Assembly: GCA_006383075.2 (NCBI GenBank)
Contig: SMNH02000003.1
Location: 98,425 to 162,424 of the forward strand
Source of the DNA: Kordia sp. TARA_039_SRF
GTDB lineage: Bacteria > Bacteroidota > Bacteroidia > Flavobacteriales > Flavobacteriaceae
Direction: 5' to 3'
DNA: 64,000 nt
In this document: positions 1-7,600 of the stretch, piece by piece
How the letters are laid out: every line of letters starts with the position of its first letter
Position numbering within the stretch: the first letter of the stretch is position 1
The notes under the pieces: model-generated
What the model was told of the DNA's origin: nothing
Database searches by the model: none
The model's input: only the letters and a program-made list of their open reading frames with translations
Made by a program: the position numbers and the translations under genes

Positions 1-234
1 TTGGAAGCTGATGACGAAATTTTAATTCAACGTTTGTTAGAGCGCGGAAAAGTAAGTGGAAGAGCAGACGACCAAGACGAAACAAAAATTAGAAATCGCT
101 TTGACGAATACAATCAAAAAACGGCTCCGTTAATTGATTTTTACAAGAAGCAAAACAAATTTCACAGTGTCAATGGAATTGGAACGATTGAAGAAATCAC
201 TGTGCGTTTAAGTTCAGTTATTGATGAATTATAA
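1..234 (+). CDS. adk: Adenylate kinase, C-terminal part (5' end outside window)
   Basis: Adenylate kinase interconverts ATP plus AMP and two ADP in the cytoplasm. Only the last 77 residues are visible, and the first codon in the window (TTG) is an internal leucine rather than a start. The segment SGRADDQDE is the conserved Arg-x-Asp-Asp region near the end of the LID domain, and the rest is the usual C-terminal helix region ending at a TAA. The stop overlaps the start of the next gene by 11 bases, so the two are probably co-transcribed. Having obgE two genes downstream fits the adk-obgE arrangement I recall from Flavobacteriaceae. No P-loop can be seen because it lies upstream of the window. 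Confidence 0.93.
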   Translation: MEADDEILIQRLLERGKVSGRADDQDETKIRNRFDEYNQKTAPLIDFYKKQNKFHSVNGIGTIEEITVRLSSVIDEL

Positions 235-1030
235 CAAGGAAATTTACATACAAAAACTCCAGCAAGAATTGGCGCCGCTACAACAACAAATCGTGGCGCA
301 TTCTTTATATAACAAAGTGGATTCTGTAGCAGCATTGAATGCTTTTATGGAATATCACGTTTTTGCGGTATTTGATTTTATGTCATTGCTAAAAGCATTG
401 CAAATTCATCTCACGCAAACAAACCTACCGTGGACTCCGAAAGGGAATCCTGCTACGCGTCGTTTTATCAACGAAATTGTGTTTGGTGAAGAAAGTGATA
501 TTGATAAAGACGGAAAACCGTTGAGTCATTACGAAATGTATGTAGAAGCGATGGAAGCTTCTGGCGCAAACACAACAACAATGCAAGAGTGTATTTTACA
601 TATTGAAAACGGTCAAAGCATTGTTGAAAGTCTTGAAGCTGTCAACGCACCAAAAGCGGTACAAGAATTTGTCAACTTCACATTTTCCATCATCAATACG
701 CAGGAAGTTCATAAAATTGCAGCGGTTTTCACTTTTGGTCGCGAAGATTTAATTCCGAACATGTTTTTAGAAATGGTCAAAGGAATTGATCAAAAAAGTA
801 TTGCAGTCAATTTGGATAAATTTATCTATTATCTAGAACGACACATTGAATTGGACGGCGACGAACACGGACCTTTGGCATTACAAATGGTGCAAGAAGT
901 ATGTGGTTCGGACGTTCAAAAATGGCAAGAATGTATTGAAGTTAGCAAACAAGCGTTGCAACACAGAATCAATCTTTGGACAGCCATTGAAAACGAAATA
1001 GTACGACACTCGCAACGAGAATTTGCTTAG
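224..1030 (+). CDS. DUF3050 family protein (heme-oxygenase-like fold)
   Basis: The protein has 268 residues and no signal peptide, so it is cytoplasmic. The stretch MEYHVFAVFDFMSLLKALQ near residue 43, followed by a WTP-x-GNP-x-TRRFINEIV segment, is characteristic of DUF3050, an all-helical family related to the heme oxygenase/TenA fold. Its biochemical role is not established. An earlier in-frame TTG at 221 exists, but the ATG at 224 is the better start. It overlaps the adk stop by 11 bases, which suggests translational coupling. Histidines sit in the first helices (HVFAV) and in the H-x-x-LDGDEHGP segment near residue 208, where the fold could bind a metal or heme; that is inference. Confidence 0.8.
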   Translation: MNYNKEIYIQKLQQELAPLQQQIVAHSLYNKVDSVAALNAFMEYHVFAVFDFMSLLKALQIHLTQTNLPWTPKGNPATRRFINEIVFGEESDIDKDGKPLSHYEMYVEAMEASGANTTTMQECILHIENGQSIVESLEAVNAPKAVQEFVNFTFSIINTQEVHKIAAVFTFGREDLIPNMFLEMVKGIDQKSIAVNLDKFIYYLERHIELDGDEHGPLALQMVQEVCGSDVQKWQECIEVSKQALQHRINLWTAIENEIVRHSQREFA

Positions 1031-1141
1031 TCAACTACTTCGGGCAAGCAATGAAGCATTCCGTAGAAACTATTAAAAATAGTTCCACGCAAGCGTCGGA
1101 GCATTATAAATCTCGATTATCGAGTAAAAAACATTGAAGAA

Positions 1142-2140
1142 ATGACAGAAGGGAATTTTGTAGATTATGTAAAAATGCATTTGACTTCCGGAAACGGAGG
1201 AAAAGGTTCTATGCACTTATTGCGCGAAAAATACAACGCAAAAGGCGGTCCAGATGGTGGCGATGGCGGACGCGGCGGACATGTTATTGTGCGCGGAAAT
1301 CAAAATCTTTGGACGTTGTTTCATTACAAACTGAAACGTCACTACAAAGCAGGTCACGGCGCACATGGAAGTGGAAACCGAAGTACAGGTGCTGATGGCG
1401 AAGATGTTTTTTTAGATGTTCCGCTGGGAACGGTAGTTCGTGACAAAGAAACTAACGAAGTCATTTTTGAAATCACGGAACACGGAGAAGAAAAAATTGT
1501 TGCCAAAGGTGGAAAAGGCGGACGCGGAAACTGGCATTTCAAATCGTCTACAAACCAAACACCACGCTATGCGCAACCTGGTATTCCTGGCGAAGAAATT
1601 GACGTAATTTTTGAATTGAAAGTCTTAGCCGATGTTGGTTTGGTAGGCTTTCCGAATGCTGGAAAATCTACCTTATTGTCTGTAATCACTTCGGCAAAAC
1701 CTAAAATTGGCGATTATGAGTTTACGACCTTAAAACCAAATTTAGGCATTGTAGAATACCGAGACTTCAAATCGTTTGTCATGGCAGACATTCCTGGAAT
1801 TATTGAAGGAGCTGCCGAAGGAAAAGGGTTGGGACATTACTTTTTGCGTCATATTGAGCGAAATTCGACCTTATTATTTTTAATTCCTGCAGACAGCGCC
1901 GATATTTCCAAAGAATACGACATCTTACTCAACGAATTAAAAAAATACAATCCTGAATTGTTGGACAAAGAGCGTTTTATCGCCATTTCAAAATCAGACA
2001 TGTTAGACGACGAACTGAAAGCAGAAATGCGCGTAGAACTTGATAAAGATTTAAGCGTTCCGTACATGTTTATTTCTTCCGTAGCACAACAAGGCATTAT
2101 GGAGCTAAAAGACAAACTCTGGGAAATGTTAAACAAATAA
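1142..2140 (+). CDS. obgE: GTPase Obg
   Basis: Obg is a ribosome-associated GTPase that acts in late 50S assembly and stress control. The 332 residues show the glycine-rich N-terminal Obg fold (1-158; [12 protein letters not shown] near 35-46), then the G domain: G1 GFPNAGKST at 169-177, switch threonines near 195, G3 DIPG at 216-219, G4 in the variant form SKSD at 283-286 (canonical NKxD), and G5-like SSVAQQG near 312. The C-terminal Obg domain of Gram-positive bacteria is absent, as is normal for this phylum. It is followed at once by a strong intrinsic terminator. The 111-base gap to the upstream gene holds only short palindromes. Confidence 0.97.
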   Translation: MTEGNFVDYVKMHLTSGNGGKGSMHLLREKYNAKGGPDGGDGGRGGHVIVRGNQNLWTLFHYKLKRHYKAGHGAHGSGNRSTGADGEDVFLDVPLGTVVRDKETNEVIFEITEHGEEKIVAKGGKGGRGNWHFKSSTNQTPRYAQPGIPGEEIDVIFELKVLADVGLVGFPNAGKSTLLSVITSAKPKIGDYEFTTLKPNLGIVEYRDFKSFVMADIPGIIEGAAEGKGLGHYFLRHIERNSTLLFLIPADSADISKEYDILLNELKKYNPELLDKERFIAISKSDMLDDELKAEMRVELDKDLSVPYMFISSVAQQGIMELKDKLWEMLNK

Positions 2141-2144
2141 TAAC

Positions 2145-2169
2145 AAGCGACTTTTGAGTCGCTTTTTTT
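2145..2169 (+). terminator. Intrinsic terminator after obgE
   Basis: An 8-bp perfect stem (AAGCGACT / AGTCGCTT, 2145-2152 with 2157-2164) has a TTTG loop and runs into seven T. It begins 5 bases after the obgE stop and ends the adk-DUF3050-obgE transcript. Confidence 0.88.
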
Positions 2170-2201
2170 GTATCTTTTTTCAAAATAAATCATCAATCAT
2201 C

Positions 2202-2636
2202 ATGAACATTCGCAATCTAAAAACGCTTTTTATTTTTTTAGTTTGGATTCAATGTAGTTTCGCGCAAAAAGATGAACGTATTTCTACCATAGATTTCGTG
2301 CAGATTGTAGATGGAAATCGAGCGGAAGCATTGTTTTATTATGAACACAACTGGAAGATTTTACGCTTATTAGCCGTGGAACAAAAGTATATTTCTTCGT
2401 TTGAAATTATGGAAACATCGTATTCAGAAGAAGCGCCGTTTCACTTGATGCTGATTACCACGTATGCCAACAAAGAACAATACGAACAGCGCGAAGAACA
2501 TTTTCAAGAACTCATCAAACAAAAGGGAAAGCTAGAACTATTAAACGATAAAAAACCGCCACAATTCCGAAAAAATATATTCCACAAAGAAAACGTGCAG
2601 CATTTGTCTAAGGGAATTTCGGTGATAAAACATTAG
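2202..2636 (+). CDS. Small secreted protein of unknown function
   Basis: This is a 144-residue protein with a clear signal peptide (MNIRNLKTLFIFLVWIQCSFA, cleavage before Gln22), so it should enter the periplasm or be secreted. The open frame extends upstream to 2154, but the ATG at 2202 is preferred: it places the hydrophobic core directly after the positive N-terminus and lies beyond the obgE terminator. The mature part is mixed alpha/beta and charged, with no motif I recognise (HNWKILRLLAVEQKYISSF, later EHFQELIKQKGKLELL). It lacks a lipobox and a T9SS sorting domain. No function can be assigned. Confidence 0.7.
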   Translation: MNIRNLKTLFIFLVWIQCSFAQKDERISTIDFVQIVDGNRAEALFYYEHNWKILRLLAVEQKYISSFEIMETSYSEEAPFHLMLITTYANKEQYEQREEHFQELIKQKGKLELLNDKKPPQFRKNIFHKENVQHLSKGISVIKH

Positions 2637-2684
2637 CACAGTTTCTTGTAAAATCTTTAAATTGTCCTACCAAAAACCAAAACC

Positions 2685-3371
2685 ATGAAACCAACCTTAT
2701 TTGTGTATGGCGGACAAGTCAATCAAGAATTTGTAAAATACACTGCCAAACTTACAGGAAAACCAAAACCACGAATTTGCTTTTTACCAACTGCCACAGG
2801 CGATGCGCCTTGGTATATTGAATATTGGTACGAACTGTGTCATAACATTGAAGTAGAACCGCACGTATTAAAAATCTGGATAAGTTCTAGTTCACAGGAT
2901 TGGGATTTTGAAGACTATTTGATGGAAATGGACGCCATTATTGTCGGCGGTGGCAACACGCTCAACATGATGACATTGCTCAAAGCACACGAAATTGACA
3001 AGGCATTGATGAAAGCATACAAAAATGGAATTATTTTGGCTGGCGGAAGCGCAGGTTCATTGTGTTGGTTTAATGGCGGATTTACAGACTCGCGACCAAA
3101 ACAACTCACCTTTGTGGAAGGTTTCAATTTCTTGCCGTATAGTCATTGTCCGCATTACCATTCCGAAGCTTCGCGACGTCCGTTGTATCATCAAAATATA
3201 GCTAAGGATATTTTAACCGATGGCTATGCGTGTGATGATTTGGCAGGAATTGTTTTTGAAAATGAAAAACCAGTCAAAGCCATTGCGTTAAACGAAAATA
3301 ATCATTCGTATTACGTGTACAAAAAGGACGGAGAAGTAGTGGAAGAGCGTTTAGACGCGGAGATTATTTAG
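2685..3371 (+). CDS. Peptidase E-like serine peptidase (family S51, class I glutamine amidotransferase-like fold)
   Basis: The protein has 228 residues and no signal peptide. Peptidase E cleaves Asp-X dipeptides in the cytoplasm. The nucleophile elbow GGSAGS (about 120-125) places Ser122. Asp135 in FTDSRP and His157 in CPHYH stand at the spacing expected of the S51 catalytic set. The GGGNT at 88-92 is another family hallmark. Length matches the family (about 230). S51 also includes cyanophycinase-like members, but the small size and the absence of extra domains favour a PepE-type dipeptidase. It is monocistronic between the small secreted gene and a repeat-rich spacer. Confidence 0.85.
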   Translation: MKPTLFVYGGQVNQEFVKYTAKLTGKPKPRICFLPTATGDAPWYIEYWYELCHNIEVEPHVLKIWISSSSQDWDFEDYLMEMDAIIVGGGNTLNMMTLLKAHEIDKALMKAYKNGIILAGGSAGSLCWFNGGFTDSRPKQLTFVEGFNFLPYSHCPHYHSEASRRPLYHQNIAKDILTDGYACDDLAGIVFENEKPVKAIALNENNHSYYVYKKDGEVVEERLDAEII

Positions 3372-3433
3372 GTGTTTTATGTGTTGGATTTTGAATGTTG
3401 GATTTTGAGTTGCTTCGAAGCTAATACTTATCA

Positions 3434-3552
3434 ACTTACAAACTATATAAAATCATAGCTGTTCTCGATACAACGAACTTGCGTTCGCCACTCGAACTGA
3501 CGTGTTTTGTAACTTTGAAGTAGTATTGAGATATGAGTAGTGAGTATTGAGG
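3434..3552 (+). repeat. Dispersed intergenic element, class I copy 1
   Basis: The core is 3454-3502: left arm CATAGCTGTTCTCGATACA, a small hairpin (CGAAC 3474-3478, loop TTGC, GTTCG 3483-3487), then right arm CACTCGAACTGACG. It continues with GTAACTTTGAAGTAGTATTGAGA. Over the 75 bases from 3435 to 3509 it matches copy 2 (4487-4561) with a single visible difference. Confidence 0.85.
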
Positions 3553-3591
3553 TTTTTTTGAAACTAAACTCATAAACTTCAAACACCAAAC

Positions 3592-3638
3592 CGTCACTTC
3601 GAGTGAATTTGCATAGCAAATTTGTATCGAGAAGTACT
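3592..3638 (-). repeat. Dispersed intergenic element, class II copy 1
   Basis: On the minus strand this reads AGTACTTCTCGATACA, then a hairpin formed by AATTTGC (3606-3612) and GCAAATT (3616-3622), then CACTCGAAGTGACG. The arms match the copy at 33204-33272, which has a longer insert between them. Confidence 0.78.
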
Positions 3639-3685
3639 CTGAAACTTAAAATGTTGAATTACTTTAAACCTCTAAACTCCAAAAA

Positions 3686-4363
3686 CTACAGTCTCATCGC
3701 TTTTTTAGTTTCCAGCGTCTTACCATCGGCAGTAATTTTGATTAAATAGATGCCTTTTGGTTGTTTTGACAAATCAATTTGTGGCAGCTTGGATAGTGTT
3801 GTGTGTGTCGTTGTTTGAAGCAATTGTCCGTTCAAATTAAACACTTCTGTGGTAAGTTGTGTGTAATTGTCATGCAGCTGTAACTGAAAAAATCCAGTTG
3901 CGGAAGGATTTGGAAAAAGGGAATTCAATCGTTCTTCTCCTTGAATTCGTTTAAATTCAGTTGAAGTTTCTTTTTCAATTTCAATACCGATAGAACCACA
4001 ACAACATCTACAAGCTATAGCTTTACGAACTGCACTGCCACTAAGCCCAACAATTTCAACGGCATCAATTTTTTCCCAACTGTACATAAGAGCAACTTTT
4101 ATTTCTTTTGCATCACTCACGGGAATTTCTTTTGTTTCAAAGCCCAAATAGGAAATTTCTAAAATATCTTTCGGTTCTACTTCAATGGCGAATCGTCCGT
4201 GTTTGTTGGTAATTGTTCCGTTGGTGGAATTTTTAACTCTCACACTAGCATCTGCTAATATGTTTTTTTCTTCGTCATAAATAGTTCCTGTCAACGTGCG
4301 TTTCTGCGCAAAGCAAGTGATAGAAATACTGAAAAATAAAGTAAAAAGTAATATTCGTTTCAT
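3686..4363 (-). CDS. Secreted carboxypeptidase-like regulatory domain protein with T9SS sorting domain
   Basis: The protein has 225 residues. The signal peptide is residues 1-19, with cleavage before Gln20. A carboxypeptidase-D-regulatory-like beta domain covers about 24-92 (TGTIYDEEKN, SYLGFETKEI), the same fold that begins SusC proteins. A short linker holds a cysteine cluster, ACRCCCG (Cys118, 120, 121, 122). From about 146 to the end is a Por-type T9SS sorting domain (LFPNPSATG, then LNGQLLQ and GIYLIKI near the C-terminus). It is therefore probably exported across the outer membrane and anchored or released at the surface. The gene stands alone between two near-identical direct repeats. 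The function of the cysteine cluster is unknown; metal binding or disulfide formation is possible. Confidence 0.78.
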   Translation of the reverse strand: MKRILLFTLFFSISITCFAQKRTLTGTIYDEEKNILADASVRVKNSTNGTITNKHGRFAIEVEPKDILEISYLGFETKEIPVSDAKEIKVALMYSWEKIDAVEIVGLSGSAVRKAIACRCCCGSIGIEIEKETSTEFKRIQGEERLNSLFPNPSATGFFQLQLHDNYTQLTTEVFNLNGQLLQTTTHTTLSKLPQIDLSKQPKGIYLIKITADGKTLETKKAMRL

Positions 4364-4486
4364 ATTTTTTGGATTTGATTATGATTCAAAACTAGCAGAA
4401 ACAGCTACTGCAAAAAAGCACCAATGCGTGAACAAGCATTTTCAATGAGGGAAATTTTGAGTTCTTAGAAAAACTAAACATTTAAA

Positions 4487-4605
4487 CTTACAAACTATAG
4501 AAAATCATAGCTGTTCTCGATACAACGAACTTGCGTTCGCCACTCGAACTGACGTGTTTTGTAACTTTGAAATAGTATTGAGATGTGAGTATTGAGTATT
4601 GAGAT
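4487..4605 (+). repeat. Dispersed intergenic element, class I copy 2
   Basis: The core is 4506-4554, with the same arms and the same CGAAC/GTTCG hairpin as the copy at 3434-3552, in the same orientation. The two copies flank the T9SS cargo gene as direct repeats about 1.05 kb apart. The remaining sequence between 4364 and 4656 is AT-rich with TAAACTTATAAACCC-like runs and no gene. Confidence 0.85.
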
Positions 4606-4656
4606 TTTTTCAAACCTAAACTCTTAAACTTATAAACCCATAAACTCAAAAAAAAA

Positions 4657-7600
4657 CTATTCAAACGTCAAACGAATTCCTTTGGTGTGACTTCTCAATT
4701 CAGGCGCGTACATGCTTTCAATCGTGGTAATTCCGTTGGAGAAGTTTCCTGTATTGTTGACGCGGACTTCATATTCTAAGATAAAAACACCTTTTGGAAT
4801 GCGGTCGAAAAAGAAATTGGTGCTGGCATCGCGCGTGCTTTCATAATACCCAACTCCATCTTGCCATTTGTATTCCGATAGCGTAGTTACAGGCTCCAGA
4901 CCAGCAGCGCGCATATCTTTTAAGTGAATGAACTCTACTTCTTTTTCGTTTCGAATTGTTAAACGTACCGTGATTTTGTCCCCAATTTTTAACGTCTTCT
5001 TTTCAATTGGCACCAAAATCTCTTCACCGTTACGAGTTTCTTTTACGTATAAGGATTTTGATATTTGCAATTTGGAAGCTTCACTTTTAGTAACCTTATC
5101 CAACGTTTCAAAATATTGCCAGTACACAGCACCAAAGCCTGTTGTTTTTCCATTGTTTTTTACATTGATAGTCGCTTTGTCTTTGGAGATTTCATCTTTG
5201 CGCCAAGCAGTTTTAAAATAGCCTGTACCAGCTTCTTTTTCGGTTTCGTCAAGTTTTTTGGTACTGATTTTCTCCGTGCCGATGGTAAATTTCGTGTTGT
5301 CCTTGATAGCAACAAATTGCTTCGGATTCAACAATAAAGCATAGATTGCTTTGGTCGTTGCTTTAGTGGTTGTCCATTGATTTCGCTGTTTTTGTTGGAG
5401 TAACCACAATTGCAATTCTTGAACAATAGTATCGTCTTTGGAAATTTCTGCAAAGGCTTCAATCAATAACGCGTGTGTTTCTATACTGTAAGCGCTAGCA
5501 TATCGTCGGTTGGAAAGTTCTTTCCAATACATACCATTTTCTTCCGATGTTACGGCAGATTCTTCCAACGCTGTCATGATTTTTTTAGCTTCTTTCGTTC
5601 GATTCATTCGTGCCAACGTCAACGCCAACATTGCTTTTTGATTGATAGGTAAGAGCAACCATTCATCTTGCAAATTGTCCAAATACACCTCTATAGCTTT
5701 TTGAACTTTTGTTGGAATCTTTATAAAGTCTGTATTCATGCTTCGAGTATACAGATATGGAATTTGTTCAGCGTAACTAGCAGTATTTGGTTTATCTCTC
5801 AGTCTGGCATAAGCAACCAAAAAGTACGTGTCAATATAGCTAAATGCATCGTCAATAATATCTTCAAAATACAACTTTTCTGATGCTTCTGTAATGACAT
5901 TCAGCTTCACCAAATGCGCAAAGGTTTGTAAAATGTGTAACGTGATGTAATGGTTTTCCTTTCCGCCAGCAAACCAAACAAATCCGCCCGATTCGTTTTG
6001 CAAATCGTTTAACTTTAGCCACATTTCTTTTTGCATTTCTTCCGTAGCTTTTTCGTCAAAAAGTATAGCGAGTTGTTGTTTTCTAGCTGTTTCAGAAGCG
6101 GCATCGCGAACCCAAGGAGTTTCAGCTACTAATAAAGATTTGAATTCAGGATTTTTTTCCAAATCTGACATCAATTGTCCGTTGACTTTCCACGCTTCAA
6201 AGACTTTTTTGATTTTTGGTGAACTTTGTAAAATGTGCGCGGCAATGGCGTTGGCATACAAACGCGCAAAGGTTTGTTCGGCACATTCATATGGATATTC
6301 CATCAAATACGGCAACGACTGAATGGCGTTCCATGTTGGATTGGACGTGTATTCTAACGTTAATTGATGGTTTTGTAACGTCGAACTCGTGTTGTTTTTA
6401 AGTTTTTCAAATGTGATTGTTTTTTGTTCGCCCGCTTTCACCAGAAACGGTTTTGCTTCCGTGAGTAACAAACTGTTTTTAAGAACAGGCAACACACTTT
6501 CTTCGCCGTCAGAGAAATTTTCCGCTGTAGCAAGCACTTTGTACTGAATTGCTTCCACACCTTCTGGAATATAGAGTTTCCACGACAGTGTAGCATTTCC
6601 TTTTGCGTCTACTGTAAATGCTTTGTCCTTTTCGGAAAGATGTATTTTTTCGTCAATTGCGACTTGTGTTTGTGCATCAACCAAGCGTAAGGAGGCAATG
6701 CCTTTGGTGGTTTTGTTTTGTAAATTGACCACTTTCGTGGAAATGACAATCGTATCTTTTTCACGAAGAAAACGCGGCATATTCGGCACGACCATCAACT
6801 CCTTTTGTGTGACTGCATTTTTAAGAATACTTCCGTAGATACCATCTTTTTGATGTGCAAACAATTGAAATTTCCAGCGCGATAATGCTTCGGGAGCATC
6901 AAATTCAATCGCCACATTTCCTTTAGCATCGGTTCGTAAATGCGGATAGAAAAAAGCCGTTTCTTGTAAGTTTTTACGAGTTTCGATGTTGTCAACATCT
7001 TCTTCAGTGATTCCGACAGTTACTTCTACACCATCAATTACTTCTTTGCGCGTACCGTATTTTGTGGTAACAAGAACAACTCCGCCAGCACCTCGACTTC
7101 CATACAAAGCTGTTGCCTGCGCATCTTTTAAAACACTTAATGTGGTAATGTTTTGACTGGATAAATTTCGAAATACATTTTGATTTACAGGAACACCGTC
7201 AATTACAAACAATGGTGCTACATCACCTTGTAAACTTGACCGACCGCGAATGACAATTGTTGAAGATTGTCCAGCACTGCCACTTCCAGTACTTATATTA
7301 ATCCCTATAGCTGCTCCTTCTAGTATTTGGTCTAAGGTTCCAACAGGAACTTGCTGAATAGATTGCCCATATACTGTTACTACAGAAGAAGATACTTTTG
7401 CCGATTGTACTGAGCCGCCATACCCAACCACCGCTACGGCTTCCAATGCTTCTCCTTGCGTTAATTGAACGTTGATATTTTTTTGGTTGCCAACTGTTAT
7501 TATTTTTGGGGTGTATCCAACATACGAAAACAGTAATTCATCTTCTGGATTTGCGTTAATGCTATATATGCCGTCAAAGTCAGTTGTAGTACCTATGTTT

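Larger units (their letters stand above)
3372..3685. other. Repeat-rich spacer without a gene
   Basis: This 314-base spacer lies between the peptidase E stop and the stop of the convergent T9SS cargo gene. It holds one class I dispersed element (about 3434-3552) and one inverted class II element (3592-3638), plus low-complexity stretches built from variants of TAAACTCATAAACTTC and of GTTGGATTTTGA. I see no credible coding sequence. Confidence 0.75.

Noticed and set aside
3434-4605. Direct repeats as a possible CRISPR or integron array
   Set aside because: Only two direct copies about 1 kb apart with a whole gene between them; no regular spacers, no cas genes, no integrase.
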